From NCBI RefSeq assembly GCF_001467585.1, contig NZ_LNXY01000001.1, forward strand, positions 124,001 to 188,000: a stretch of 64,000 nt of DNA. Reading direction: 5' to 3'. Below are positions 17,832 through 27,333 of the stretch, piece by piece. The notes beneath the pieces were generated by a model, which saw nothing but the letters and a program-made list of their open reading frames with translations, had not been told where the DNA came from and did no database searches. This stretch comes from Legionella drozanskii LLAP-1 (GTDB lineage Bacteria > Pseudomonadota > Gammaproteobacteria > Legionellales > Legionellaceae). The translations under genes were made by a program, and so were the position numbers. Each line of letters starts with the position of its first letter. Position 1 is the stretch's first letter.

Positions 17832-19103
17832 ATGCAGATAAAAATGAATAATAAAAAACAAATTATTGCCTGGGCACTTTATGATTTTGCGACCTCATCT
17901 TATTTTGCTGTGATTCTTACCTTCGTTTTTGCTGCCTATTTCACTAAAAAAATCGCCCCGAATGCAATTGATGGCACTAGTTTGTGGGGATATACCATTT
18001 CTGCTTCTGCTTTATTAATAGCTATTCTTAGTCCCATTCTTGGGGCAATAGCCGACTTTGGTGGCTATCATATACGTTGGTTATTTGCTTTTACCTATCT
18101 CGGAATAATGTCTACAGCTCTGCTGTGGTTTGCTTATCCCAATGAACATTCTATTTTTCTAGTGTTAATTTGTGTTTTTATTAGTAATTTTGCTTTAGAG
18201 GAAAGTGCGGTTTTTTACAACGCATTTCTACCTAAAATAGCCTCCAAAGATTATCTAGGTCGAATTTCTGGCTGGGGATGGGGTTGTGGCTATATGGGTG
18301 GTATCTTATGTTTATTATCGGCCCTCTATTTTTTTATTGATGATGGTATTCATTTAGGATTCAATAAAGAAAATGCAGCCAATATCCGCGCTGTAGCATT
18401 GCTCGTAGCTGGTTGGCTGGCTATTTTTAGTCTGCCTATGTTCCTCAGCGTTCAAACTCAGAAAAAGAAATATCTACCGATTACCAAGGCTGTGAACAAA
18501 GGGCTTAAAGAATTACTCATTACCTTAAAAAATTTACCACAAAATAAAGATATTTTTTTATTCTTAATTGCGCGTATTATTTATATGGATGGTTTAAATA
18601 CTATCTTTGCATTAGGAGGAATTTACGCAGCAGGAACCTTTAACTTAAGTGTAAGTGAGATCGTCATTTTTGGTATTGTCATGAATATTACCGCAGGTAT
18701 AGGTGCAGCCTTGTTTGCTTGGTTGGACGATTGGATTGGCTCAAAAAAAACTATTCTTATCGCTCTTTTTTGTTTGCTAATTAGTTTTTGTTTTTTGCTA
18801 ACCGTAAAATCCAGCACCTTATTTTGGCTAACAGCACCAATATTAGGACTATTTGTAGGACCTGTACAAGCAGCTAGCCGAACATTTTTAGCACGATTAG
18901 CAAAGCCAGAAGAGATAACTCGTATGTATGGTTTATATTCTTTTACAGGAAAAATCACTAGCTTTTTTGGCCCATTATTAGTCGGAATATTTACAAGCTT
19001 CTTCGATAGCCAGCGCTTAGGGATGGCTATACTTCTTCCCTTTTTTATTGTTGGCGGAGGAATATTATTCTGGGTAGAAGAAGATTTGAAAGATAAAAAA
19101 TGA
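17832..19103 (+). CDS. MFS transporter of the UMF1/Atg22 type
   Basis: About 423 residues, 12 hydrophobic helices. WALYDFATSSYFAVILTF opens the protein as in UMF1 (Atg22-like) carriers, with SPILGAIADFGG after helix 2 and EESAVFYNAFLP on the fourth. Atg22 exports amino acids from the yeast vacuole; bacterial members are uncharacterised. It follows the amidotransferase by 33 bases and is probably the last gene of the cluster, suggesting it carries the amine substrate or the product. An alternative ATG lies at 17844. It runs almost into the convergent hydroxylase gene. Confidence 0.85.
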   Translation: MQIKMNNKKQIIAWALYDFATSSYFAVILTFVFAAYFTKKIAPNAIDGTSLWGYTISASALLIAILSPILGAIADFGGYHIRWLFAFTYLGIMSTALLWFAYPNEHSIFLVLICVFISNFALEESAVFYNAFLPKIASKDYLGRISGWGWGCGYMGGILCLLSALYFFIDDGIHLGFNKENAANIRAVALLVAGWLAIFSLPMFLSVQTQKKKYLPITKAVNKGLKELLITLKNLPQNKDIFLFLIARIIYMDGLNTIFALGGIYAAGTFNLSVSEIVIFGIVMNITAGIGAALFAWLDDWIGSKKTILIALFCLLISFCFLLTVKSSTLFWLTAPILGLFVGPVQAASRTFLARLAKPEEITRMYGLYSFTGKITSFFGPLLVGIFTSFFDSQRLGMAILLPFFIVGGGILFWVEEDLKDKK

Positions 19104-19116
19104 TCTAAATTTAAGT

Positions 19117-19851
19117 TTAAAAACTATTCGTTTTATTGATAGCTTTTTTCATGAATTTACTTCTCGATACTAGATTAAGGAATTGCCGATTCAACCAATT
19201 ATAGGGGAAAGGAAGAGGTCTATAAAAATCGATAAATAAAACCACTCTTGTTTGATTTGATTTATTATAAGCTGCATGCAAAAACATATCATCGAAAACC
19301 ACGCTTTCCCCAGGTTTCCAGTAATAACAAACTCCATCAACTTCTAAATGACAGAGGTTATTTTCCGGAATGATAATGCCTAAATGATAGCGCAAAACTC
19401 CTTTTAAATAACCATAATGTGGATTTATTGTAGCTTGAGGACCAAGTTGAGAAAAAAAGACATTACCAACATTTGGCATTTCTTTAAGTAATTCTGCAGT
19501 TTTAGGAAAATATTGAAGGTTTTTAACAATCATTTTATTACCTAATTTTAAAATAATAGTTGTCCAATCAGGAATCTCTTCTTTTTCAGTAGTATCCTTA
19601 TTCCAAGGTAAGTTACTCCTATGATTACCACCATATAATCCTAATTGAATCAAAGTAGGCTGTGGTAATTTAAGTCGTAAAAAACTTAGATACTCATCGA
19701 GAATTTGATTGTAATTTTCTTCAAATACTTTCGCTTGTGGAAAGGATGTATACGGATCGGGATAAGGAGCGTTCTCAAATACCCCGCGCTTGCCAAGATA
19801 TTGTAGAAACTTATTATAGATATGAACAATTTTGAAGCCTATCATCATCAA
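19117..19851 (-). CDS. Aspartyl/asparaginyl beta-hydroxylase-like dioxygenase
   Basis: 244 residues of the Asp_Arg_Hydrox fold: Fe(II)/2-oxoglutarate oxygenases. The core contains INPHYGYLKGVLRYHLGI (first His), VDGVCYYWKPGESVVFDD, then MFLHAAYNKSNQTRVVLFIDFYRP with the second His and the 2OG-binding Arg. A distal Asp/Glu is not required in this family. The start overlaps the upstream patatin gene by four bases (ATGA), so the two are translationally coupled. The target may be protein or lipid; it is unknown. A paralogue is at 26476. Confidence 0.85.
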   Translation of the reverse strand: MMMIGFKIVHIYNKFLQYLGKRGVFENAPYPDPYTSFPQAKVFEENYNQILDEYLSFLRLKLPQPTLIQLGLYGGNHRSNLPWNKDTTEKEEIPDWTTIILKLGNKMIVKNLQYFPKTAELLKEMPNVGNVFFSQLGPQATINPHYGYLKGVLRYHLGIIIPENNLCHLEVDGVCYYWKPGESVVFDDMFLHAAYNKSNQTRVVLFIDFYRPLPFPYNWLNRQFLNLVSRSKFMKKAINKTNSF

Positions 19852-21614
19852 TTCTCACTATTATTAGTAATATTTAAGCCTTCTTGGTAGCCAAATTCCA
19901 ATAGTTCTTGTTCTTGATCCTTATTCAAATAATAGATGCTAAATTTACTTAAGTCCGGATTTATTAAAAGATCAGCAAACTCACTAGTCTGCTTTTCTTT
20001 CAGTGAAGAGCCTAATAAAAGTGCCTTGATAAAACTATCCCAAACAACTGGATAAGTTTTCACTTTTGTTCTAGTTAGTCGAGCTTTTAAAAATTGAAAT
20101 AGACCGATTTTCTGCGGAAAATTATATACCGTATTATCAGGACTACTGGCTGAAAGGCATGAGGCAATGATTTTGTTCTTTTTCCCAATCCGATTGCGCA
20201 TAACATCAATCGGTAAATTATTAATTAAACCCCCATCATAATGTAATTGCCCGTTAATAATACAAGGAGGCAATACACCGGGTATAGAATTACTCGCCAT
20301 AAGTCGAGAAGCAAGTTCGCCAGAATAGTGAGCTGACTCACTACAGAGAGATAAATTAGCTGTGACACAGAAAAAAGGCCGCCACAGATCTTCAATTTTT
20401 GTTTCTTGAAAGATGTCCTGCAAAACAGTTAATGCTTGAGAAGACTTAAAAAACGACACTAATGGCCAAGTTAAATTTTTAACTTGCGTGATACTATAAA
20501 AAGTATTAGTTATTCGCTCTAAATTATCCACCACATGATTAAACTCAGAATCATACAAATAGCACGCACCAACAACTGCTCCTGCACTTACACCCCCTAT
20601 AGCATCAATCTTTATATTTTTTTCAGTCAAGGCTTTAATTAATCCAACATGAAACCAACCTTTTGCTCCTCCACCTCCCAACACCAGCACAGTAGAAGTA
20701 CCATTGATAAAACGCAATAATCGCTGATAATCTTCGTCCCGATTTTGTTTGATATGGTAATGAAAAGAAAAAGGAAATTTTTCAAGCCATTTTATAGTAT
20801 TTGAGGGTCGATCCACCTTGTCGTCATGTAGCAAAATTAATTCAATTTTCACATAATCTTGACTCATTTTATTAGTTATTAGACTGATAAGTTTAGGTTC
20901 AATGGATAAATCACCCTGGTTATCAGCTAATAAATAAACCGCTTTAACCTTAATTAAATCAACTAATTTTGATAAAATTTCAGCAGAAATTATCACAAGC
21001 AAAAAGATATGATTATTTTGATAATTCTGATGACTTATCATTTCTTTTATCACTGCAACTTCATTGGTTTCCACTAAAAATATGTTCTGGTAATTTACCG
21101 CATTATTTTTTAATCTTTTCTTGAATTCTTCAATTGAAACTTGGGGATTTGCAGGAATAATAATATGCCACTGTTGAATGGATTCATCGGCTATAAAATT
21201 CATTGTTAGCTGCGAACGTGCAATAACCGTTTTTGCCGTCTTTTCCAATATAACGGGGTTGTTATAGCATAAGGCTTTAAATTGTTCAGCTGATAAGCGA
21301 GCAAGTTGCGTGGCAACTATTGCTTTGACGGTGAGCATGCGCGGCTCTTCCGAAAGCACACCGGCCTCACCTAAAATTTGTCCTTGTTCAATAGTCCCAA
21401 TAGCCTGAAACTGCTGATCTTTATCCAAAAGATAACTAGAGATATGTCCACTGATTACAATGTAAATATAATCAGAGCTATCTCCTCTGGAAAAAAGAAT
21501 TTCTCCTTCTTTTAGATTGATCAGCTCAAACCTAGAAACTAAATCAATTAACTCATTTTCTTCTAAACAAGAAAACAAATCTACTTTTCTTATTACATCA
21601 AGGAATTCAATCAT
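19848..21614 (-). CDS. cNMP-binding domain fused to patatin-like phospholipase (NTE-type)
   Basis: 588 residues. A CRP-type cNMP-binding domain occupies about 12-120 (EGEILFSRGDSSDYIYIVISG and LGEAGVLSEEP). A middle Rossmann-like linker follows. The patatin domain (about 310-490) has GGGGAKGWFHVG for the oxyanion hole, GVSAG with the nucleophilic Ser, and DGGLINNLP with the catalytic Asp. The order matches neuropathy-target-esterase relatives and mycobacterial cNMP-patatins. It is expected to hydrolyse phospholipids or lysophospholipids under nucleotide control. Legionella has several patatin enzymes, some of them effectors. It is translationally coupled to the hydroxylase. Confidence 0.9.
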   Translation of the reverse strand: MIEFLDVIRKVDLFSCLEENELIDLVSRFELINLKEGEILFSRGDSSDYIYIVISGHISSYLLDKDQQFQAIGTIEQGQILGEAGVLSEEPRMLTVKAIVATQLARLSAEQFKALCYNNPVILEKTAKTVIARSQLTMNFIADESIQQWHIIIPANPQVSIEEFKKRLKNNAVNYQNIFLVETNEVAVIKEMISHQNYQNNHIFLLVIISAEILSKLVDLIKVKAVYLLADNQGDLSIEPKLISLITNKMSQDYVKIELILLHDDKVDRPSNTIKWLEKFPFSFHYHIKQNRDEDYQRLLRFINGTSTVLVLGGGGAKGWFHVGLIKALTEKNIKIDAIGGVSAGAVVGACYLYDSEFNHVVDNLERITNTFYSITQVKNLTWPLVSFFKSSQALTVLQDIFQETKIEDLWRPFFCVTANLSLCSESAHYSGELASRLMASNSIPGVLPPCIINGQLHYDGGLINNLPIDVMRNRIGKKNKIIASCLSASSPDNTVYNFPQKIGLFQFLKARLTRTKVKTYPVVWDSFIKALLLGSSLKEKQTSEFADLLINPDLSKFSIYYLNKDQEQELLEFGYQEGLNITNNSEN

Positions 21615-21727
21615 GACAGATGAATATATGATTTATTAGATACCTTTAATAAAGCAAAGATATCCAAAAAAAGCAAAATTCTCAGCTCAATACTAAGCTC
21701 AATAGATAATCCATCCATTTAACTTGG

Positions 21728-23950
21728 ATGAAAGCGAATATGTTTTATCGATTAGGAACAATAATTTATCGTTTTCGATGGCCAATTATTGCTATTTGGG
21801 TAATTATTATTATTTCTTGCACTCCATTTGTAAAACATCTTACAAATCCCTTTAATATTACAGGATTTTTTAGTGAAAAATCAGAAAGCGAACAAACCAA
21901 ACAATATTTAAATAAGAAATTGAATTATAACAATTACAATAAAATATTTATTCTCTATTACAGTAAAAATCTTTTAGCCACCAATCAAAAATATCTTGAT
22001 AAAGTCAAAAAATCGTTGGCAAACCTAAAAGATTTTCCGATTAAAACGACAATAATTTATCCTTATGAAAATAAAAAGCAAATAGCAAACGATAAACATA
22101 GCTCTTATGTTGTTGTCATCATAAATAGTCAAAAGCAAATAAGTGACAAATTACTGACACAATTTAAGTCTTTGATTAAAAAACCAGCCAAAATGACTAT
22201 GGAAATGGGTGGAGAACCATTTTTTGTTGAAGATGTGAACCAGCAAACACAAACCGATCTTTATAAAGCTGATTTTATTGCCACCCCAATTTCACTGATT
22301 ACCTTGGTTATTGTGTTTGGAACACTCGTTTCCGCCTTACTTCCACTGGTGTTAGGTGGAGGTAGCGCATTAATTATACTTACCGGACTCTATTTTTTAG
22401 GCCACTATTTTTCTCTTTCTGTGTTTACTTTGAATATCGCTTTATTATTGGGCTTATGTCTTAGCCTAGATTACTCTTTATTTGTGATTAGCCGCTTTCG
22501 TGATGAGTTAGGTAATGGATTAGATGTAAAAGAAGCCATAGCTGCTACTCAAGCCACTGCAGGAAAAGCTGTTTTTTTTAGTGGTTTAGCTGTTTTTGCC
22601 AGCTTAAGTGCCTTATTGTTATTTCCAATTAATATTCTTTTTTCTATAGCAATTGGTGGATTAACGTCAGTATTCGTTGCAGTTCTAACAGCGATTATAC
22701 TTTTACCGGCAATTCTTGCTGTTCTTGATAAGAAAATTAATTTGCTGCCAGTAAGATTATTTAAAAAGAAAGAAGGTCATGAATTTAATTTTTGGCATAG
22801 CTTGGCAGAAAAAGTGGTTAATCGGCCTCTGTTATATTTTTTTTCTATCCTTAGCTTTTTGCTATTACTAGGTTATCCCTTCTTATCAGTCAAATTTGGC
22901 GTATCCGATTATCATCTATTTCCCAATCAATCTGAGCATCGCGCTTTTTTTGATAGCTATGCAGAAAAATTTAATGCCAATGAATTAAATCCGATCCTTG
23001 TATCATTGCAATCAAATAGCAAAATATTGTCCCAGAAAAACATCAATAATTTATACGATATTTCTCATAAAATTAAAGATAATCCTCTAGTTAAAAAAGT
23101 AATATCTATTGTTAATACTGATCAGGATTTAACTAAATCTCAATACTATTCTTTGTATAATCTCCATAAAAACTTAATTGGCTCAGGCGTTAAAAAACTA
23201 TTAGAAACCACTACTCGTCATTATTTAACAGTGATGACTGTTATCAGTAAATATCAAGTCGATTCCCCCCAAACAAAGAAACTTATTAATGATTTGGACA
23301 CTATGACTATCAAAAAAGGCATGAGCCTACATTTAACAGGTACACCAGTCAGTAATATTGATTTGCTCAATTCAATTTCTCAGCTCCTTCCCTATGCTAT
23401 TTTATGGATTATGGGGTTTACTTATCTCATTCTACTCATTTTATTGCGCTCCCTTTTCTTACCTTTAAAAGCCATTCTCATGAATATTTTAAGTCTTTGT
23501 GCCTGTTATGGGGCACTTGTTCTGGTGTTTCAAGAAGGATACCTACATCATTTTCTTAATTTCGAGCCTCAGGGTAAGTTAGACATCAGTCTTCTTGTGA
23601 TTATTTTTTGCGCATTATTTGGGTTTTCAATGGATTATGAGGTTTTTTTACTCACTCGCATTAAAGAATCCTATGAGCTCTGTGGTGATAACAAAAAAAG
23701 CATTATCTTCGGAATTGAGAAAAGCAGCCGAATCATCACCAGTGCAGCAATAATCGTTATTTGCATTTGTTTTTCATTCTTAGTAGCTGATATCCTCATC
23801 GTAAAAGCGTTCGGCTTGGGCATTGCGGTTGCTATCTTCGTGGATGCCTTTTTAATTCGTACCTTTTTGGTACCTGCAACGATGACTCTTCTCAAAGGAA
23901 TAAATTGGTATCTTCCCAGATGGTTGGATAATATTTTACCTCGCTTATAA
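21728..23950 (+). CDS. MMPL/RND-superfamily membrane transporter
   Basis: 740 residues in two homologous halves. Each half has a large periplasmic loop and five to six helices, with GLCLSLDYSLFVISRFRDEL in the first and FGFSMDYEVFLLTRIKESYE in the second. These paired DY and (S/T)RxxE signatures mark MmpL-type proton-driven exporters, usually of lipids or hydrophobic molecules. A second start (21740) is possible. It is divergent from the patatin-hydroxylase operon, so a lipid role is a reasonable guess; no membrane-fusion partner is adjacent. Confidence 0.88.
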   Translation: MKANMFYRLGTIIYRFRWPIIAIWVIIIISCTPFVKHLTNPFNITGFFSEKSESEQTKQYLNKKLNYNNYNKIFILYYSKNLLATNQKYLDKVKKSLANLKDFPIKTTIIYPYENKKQIANDKHSSYVVVIINSQKQISDKLLTQFKSLIKKPAKMTMEMGGEPFFVEDVNQQTQTDLYKADFIATPISLITLVIVFGTLVSALLPLVLGGGSALIILTGLYFLGHYFSLSVFTLNIALLLGLCLSLDYSLFVISRFRDELGNGLDVKEAIAATQATAGKAVFFSGLAVFASLSALLLFPINILFSIAIGGLTSVFVAVLTAIILLPAILAVLDKKINLLPVRLFKKKEGHEFNFWHSLAEKVVNRPLLYFFSILSFLLLLGYPFLSVKFGVSDYHLFPNQSEHRAFFDSYAEKFNANELNPILVSLQSNSKILSQKNINNLYDISHKIKDNPLVKKVISIVNTDQDLTKSQYYSLYNLHKNLIGSGVKKLLETTTRHYLTVMTVISKYQVDSPQTKKLINDLDTMTIKKGMSLHLTGTPVSNIDLLNSISQLLPYAILWIMGFTYLILLILLRSLFLPLKAILMNILSLCACYGALVLVFQEGYLHHFLNFEPQGKLDISLLVIIFCALFGFSMDYEVFLLTRIKESYELCGDNKKSIIFGIEKSSRIITSAAIIVICICFSFLVADILIVKAFGLGIAVAIFVDAFLIRTFLVPATMTLLKGINWYLPRWLDNILPRL

Positions 23951-24024
23951 TTTCGATACACTCTTGATTTTATAAGAATTAAATTCAATAATTTCATCGC
24001 TTTTTAAGCAAGTCATAAACTCGA

Positions 24025-24474
24025 ATGGAATACATAAAAATGAAATTAAAATCAATTCTAGCTCATTGCTTGGTTTGGAATTTTACTCACCGTAGCTTGA
24101 CTGCCCTTTTATCTAGTTATTTGTTGGTTTTTACTCCTTTAGCACACAGCGAACGCTATTATCTTTGTGGTCCTGATGAAGATGGATGTTATAAAGATAT
24201 TTATCAATATTGCGCTTGCATCCCTGTCAATGAAGAAGAGTCGAATAAACCCTATTGTTTTAACTTTGATAAATTATCTTGCACGCCTTTATCGCAAACA
24301 CTTCATTGTGATCCGGCACTAACTTTCAAAAACCAAGCAAGTTGTCTTGGTGTAATTTTTCAAAGCATACCAAACCCACCTTGTAAAATTCGCTCAAAAT
24401 CATTTTGCCTGAAACATAACACACCCATTTGCAATAAAGATGGAGAGCCGCAAAGCTGCCAAAGAGAATTTTGA
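24025..24474 (+). CDS. Cys-rich exported protein
   Basis: 149 residues (or 144 from the ATG at 24040). After a basic N-terminus there is one hydrophobic segment (about 28-42) consistent with a signal peptide cut at AHS-E. The mature part has 14 or so cysteines in short spacings (CGPDEDGCYKD, CACIP, CTPLSQTLHC, CLKHNTPIC), implying multiple disulphides. No family is recognised. It follows the MMPL gene by about 75 bases. Confidence 0.6.
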   Translation: MEYIKMKLKSILAHCLVWNFTHRSLTALLSSYLLVFTPLAHSERYYLCGPDEDGCYKDIYQYCACIPVNEEESNKPYCFNFDKLSCTPLSQTLHCDPALTFKNQASCLGVIFQSIPNPPCKIRSKSFCLKHNTPICNKDGEPQSCQREF

Positions 24475-24517
24475 CGCGTAGTAACTTTCTTGAGAGGCTC
24501 TTGTGCTCAAGCGAGCC

Positions 24518-25324
24518 TCAAAGAGTAATAATTTCTTGGATCTCAGGCATATAGTATTCGGCTTGACCGGTTTTGATGGTTAAATTTTCTAAAGGTTTAT
24601 AAAGACTTTTAGCATGGGTATGTCCACAAAATACCGAAAATTTAATTTGCTGGTATTCCTCTGCTGACTCAAGCAAAACTTTACCGGTTGCCTGGGATGA
24701 ATAATAAGGGAAAAAATCTTTGCTATCCCTTTTTCCGCGGTGAAAGCAACTTTCTTTGAAAGGAGGTACGTGTGTGAGCACTAATATTTGTTTTGCACCA
24801 AGAGTAGCTGCTTCAATTATTTTATCTTTTAATTGATGCGCGTCAGTGTCAGCTAATAGCTGCATTTGCTCCAATAAAGGTTTTTTACCCAAACTCTGTT
24901 GTAAAAATAAATCAACGATTAAGCGACTATCATTCACTGCTACTGGGCTCTGATAATAATTACCATTACGACCATCTGCCCATCCATCTTGCCCCACTAA
25001 ATAGATCTCATTTTTTAATAAAACAGGGTTCGTTACCGGAAGCCAATGTAATAACGGCGTTGTATTAGCTAATTGAGACATCTCATTTCTTACTTCTTGT
25101 ACATATCCGAAATAATAATCGTGATTACCTAAAACAAAATAAATAGGCCGATTAACTGCCCTTCCCATCTCAATTAATATTTCTTTAACGGTAGGCGCCT
25201 CAGCAATATCACCACTAATTAAGATTAAATTTACCTTAGCAATAACGATGAATTCATAGAACCTTAGTCGTGAGTTTCGATCTAGAAAATTTAAGTGAAT
25301 ATCAGTGAGCCAGGCAATTTTCAT
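24518..25324 (-). CDS. Calcineurin-like metallophosphoesterase
   Basis: 268 residues with all five metal-binding blocks in order: TDIHLNF, SGDIAE, GNHDYYF, THVPPF and GHTHAKS. These bind two metal ions in phosphoesterases such as CpdA, YfcE or nucleases. The substrate is unknown. GAGAG lies eight bases before the ATG. A short inverted repeat, GAGGCTC/GAGCCTC (24494-24519), overlaps its stop codon and may serve as a terminator for the convergent Cys-rich gene. Confidence 0.88.
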   Translation of the reverse strand: MKIAWLTDIHLNFLDRNSRLRFYEFIVIAKVNLILISGDIAEAPTVKEILIEMGRAVNRPIYFVLGNHDYYFGYVQEVRNEMSQLANTTPLLHWLPVTNPVLLKNEIYLVGQDGWADGRNGNYYQSPVAVNDSRLIVDLFLQQSLGKKPLLEQMQLLADTDAHQLKDKIIEAATLGAKQILVLTHVPPFKESCFHRGKRDSKDFFPYYSSQATGKVLLESAEEYQQIKFSVFCGHTHAKSLYKPLENLTIKTGQAEYYMPEIQEIITL

Positions 25325-25391
25325 ATACGTCTCTCAGATCTTATCCTTTTAAGTCTAGCAAAAAAGAAAAGAGTCAATTGAAGAGAGAGTT

Positions 25392-25838
25392 TTAAGACAT
25401 CGATCCTGGGTTGCAATTTGCAGATTCAATCGTATTCACATCAATCAACATTTGCGTATGATGGTCATCTGAATTAGCAAACCGTACTTTCCCTTCTACA
25501 ATAACTTTTTTACCCAATAACTCACGCTCTTCCTCATATTGTTCAGGTTTAAGTATGAGTTGGAATCGGGATATAGATTCTCCTAAACGATAAAGAGCTC
25601 TTGTTTCAGAATTATAGCCTTCACCACAATAGAGCTTATCTGTCGAGAGGATCCAATAAAATTTAGATTGTTTTGAGTCTTTCTCATCAGGTGATATAGG
25701 TGCCATACTTATTAATTTGCCCATAAGATGTATTTGGCTACCTTCGATGATGCATTCCTCATCCTGTGGTTGGTGACCTACATCAGCCAAAACTGAGGTA
25801 TTTAAAGCCAAAGCTATTATGGCAATCATTAATTTCAT
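25392..25838 (-). CDS. Small exported protein of unknown function
   Basis: 148 residues from the ATG at 25838, which follows AGAGGG and begins a clean signal peptide (MKLMIAIIALALNTSVLA-D). The frame continues upstream for 78 codons, but that part is unusual in composition and would overlap the divergent gene at 25999. The mature protein holds EEDEC and GVKVIVEGKV-like strands and may be a small OB- or DUF4431-type beta-barrel (suggested only by its KKVIVEGKVRFA strand). Function unknown. Confidence 0.65.
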   Translation of the reverse strand: MKLMIAIIALALNTSVLADVGHQPQDEECIIEGSQIHLMGKLISMAPISPDEKDSKQSKFYWILSTDKLYCGEGYNSETRALYRLGESISRFQLILKPEQYEEERELLGKKVIVEGKVRFANSDDHHTQMLIDVNTIESANCNPGSMS

Positions 25839-25998
25839 CAATCCCTCTGCAATTGTATTTTTATTCATAATTATGGGTATAGTAAAAATTTCAAAAGAAC
25901 TCCAGAAATAAATTAGTTGAGTGTAAATTAATGAACTCATTGACATAGAAATAATACTTATGTTAAGAAAAAGCACCTTAACTTGAATCATTATTTTC

Positions 25999-26409
25999 AT
26001 GTTCAAATGCTCTTCTGTATTCGTTTTAACATTAATGGCAAATTTTAGTTTTGCCAAGCCCTGCATATACAATGGAAGTTGTTTTAAGCTGAATAATCAG
26101 CATAATCAATCAGCTGAAATTGTCTGCCACAGTAAATACAATGGTTTTTTTCCAGTGGAAGCAGCAGGTAATTCCGATGGCTCAACGCAATTTGATATCA
26201 GTTTAAATGACGGCATGGGGTCTCCTGAGCCAGGTCAACTGCAATGTGAAATCAATTTCCCGGGTAATGAGGCCAGTCATAGCTTTAGTTTCCATAACCC
26301 ATTTTGGGGACCCACCATGGAATTCACCCTTTTATCAGCTCGAAAAATGACTATTGTTGCCTATGATAAGTGGGGTTCTAATCAAAAATATTTTGATTTC
26401 AGTTGGTAG
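25999..26409 (+). CDS. Small exported protein of unknown function
   Basis: 136 residues with a signal peptide (cleavage after NFSFA) and four Cys in the mature part, which ends in aromatic strands (WGSNQKYFDFSW). The composition suggests a small beta-sandwich. No family is recognised. The start lacks a strong ribosome-binding site. The gene is divergent from the small exported protein at 25392. Confidence 0.55.
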   Translation: MFKCSSVFVLTLMANFSFAKPCIYNGSCFKLNNQHNQSAEIVCHSKYNGFFPVEAAGNSDGSTQFDISLNDGMGSPEPGQLQCEINFPGNEASHSFSFHNPFWGPTMEFTLLSARKMTIVAYDKWGSNQKYFDFSW

Positions 26410-26475
26410 TGGAATTAATTGACTTCATAGTCTTAATACCATAGATTTACACCAAAATTTTTATAGGAAGCCCTA

Positions 26476-27192
26476 ATGGACTATCACTATTTCAAAGACA
26501 TTATTAATAATTTATATGCACGTTATGTAGGCTATGATCAACGCCCAACTTTTTTTGATATTGAGCAAACTTTTCCCGCGTTAACAGAGGTCACTCAGCA
26601 TTTCGAAACCATCAAAAAAGAATTTGAAAATGTCTTAGCCCAATCACCCAGATTACCACGCTATCATGATATCGACCCCGGTGAAGCTGAGATATCCGAT
26701 GCTACCCAAAAAAACTGGAATGTTTTTATGCTTTATCTTCTTGGTTATGAACTAGAAAAAGCTCAAAAATTATGTCCCACTATTTGCGGTTTGGTTAAAA
26801 AAATTCCGCATTTAATTCAAGCTTTTTTTTCCATTCTCGAACCAGGAAAATCAATTCCACTGCATAAGGGTCCTTATATTGGTTATTTGCGCTATCATTT
26901 AGGCATCCATATTCCGCAGAACAATCCTCCGCAAATTATCGTTAATAATCAACCCTATACTTGGCGCGAAGGCGAAGCGGTTATGTTTGACGATTCTTGG
27001 CCGCATGAAGTTAGAAATGAAAGTGATGATTTCCGCGCAGTACTCATTATTGATGTGCTTCGCCCCATGCCCTTTTTTCCTCATATGGTTAATCAGCTTG
27101 TCACCAATGTCATCGGACGATACTTTTATGGCCGCAAAGTGGTAAAGCGTGCTTTACAATACGATGAAGAAATCAAACCCTTAGCTCAGTAA
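26476..27192 (+). CDS. Aspartyl/asparaginyl beta-hydroxylase-like dioxygenase, second copy
   Basis: 238 residues. IPLHKGPYIGYLRYHLGIHIP carries the first metal His, YTWREGEAVMFDD follows, and SWPHEVRNESDDFRAVLIIDVLRP holds the second His and the 2OG-binding Arg. The layout matches the copy at 19117, but identity is only moderate by eye, so these are diverged paralogues rather than a recent duplication. AGGAAGCCCTA precedes the ATG. The substrate is unknown. Confidence 0.85.
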   Translation: MDYHYFKDIINNLYARYVGYDQRPTFFDIEQTFPALTEVTQHFETIKKEFENVLAQSPRLPRYHDIDPGEAEISDATQKNWNVFMLYLLGYELEKAQKLCPTICGLVKKIPHLIQAFFSILEPGKSIPLHKGPYIGYLRYHLGIHIPQNNPPQIIVNNQPYTWREGEAVMFDDSWPHEVRNESDDFRAVLIIDVLRPMPFFPHMVNQLVTNVIGRYFYGRKVVKRALQYDEEIKPLAQ

Positions 27193-27333
27193 TTAAAACT
27201 TCTGGGCTGACATTGAGGAGATAGTTTTCCCCATCGCCAAAATAACCTCATTCATGCAATTACACCACTTAAATGATACTATTTCCCCTATTCAATCTCG
27301 TCATGTCTTTATTGAAACGAAAGGCGAACAACG

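Noticed and set aside
25839-26072. N-terminal extension of the small exported protein (to 26072)
   Set aside because: It would overlap the divergent gene at 25999. The ATG at 25838 has a ribosome site and starts a proper signal peptide.
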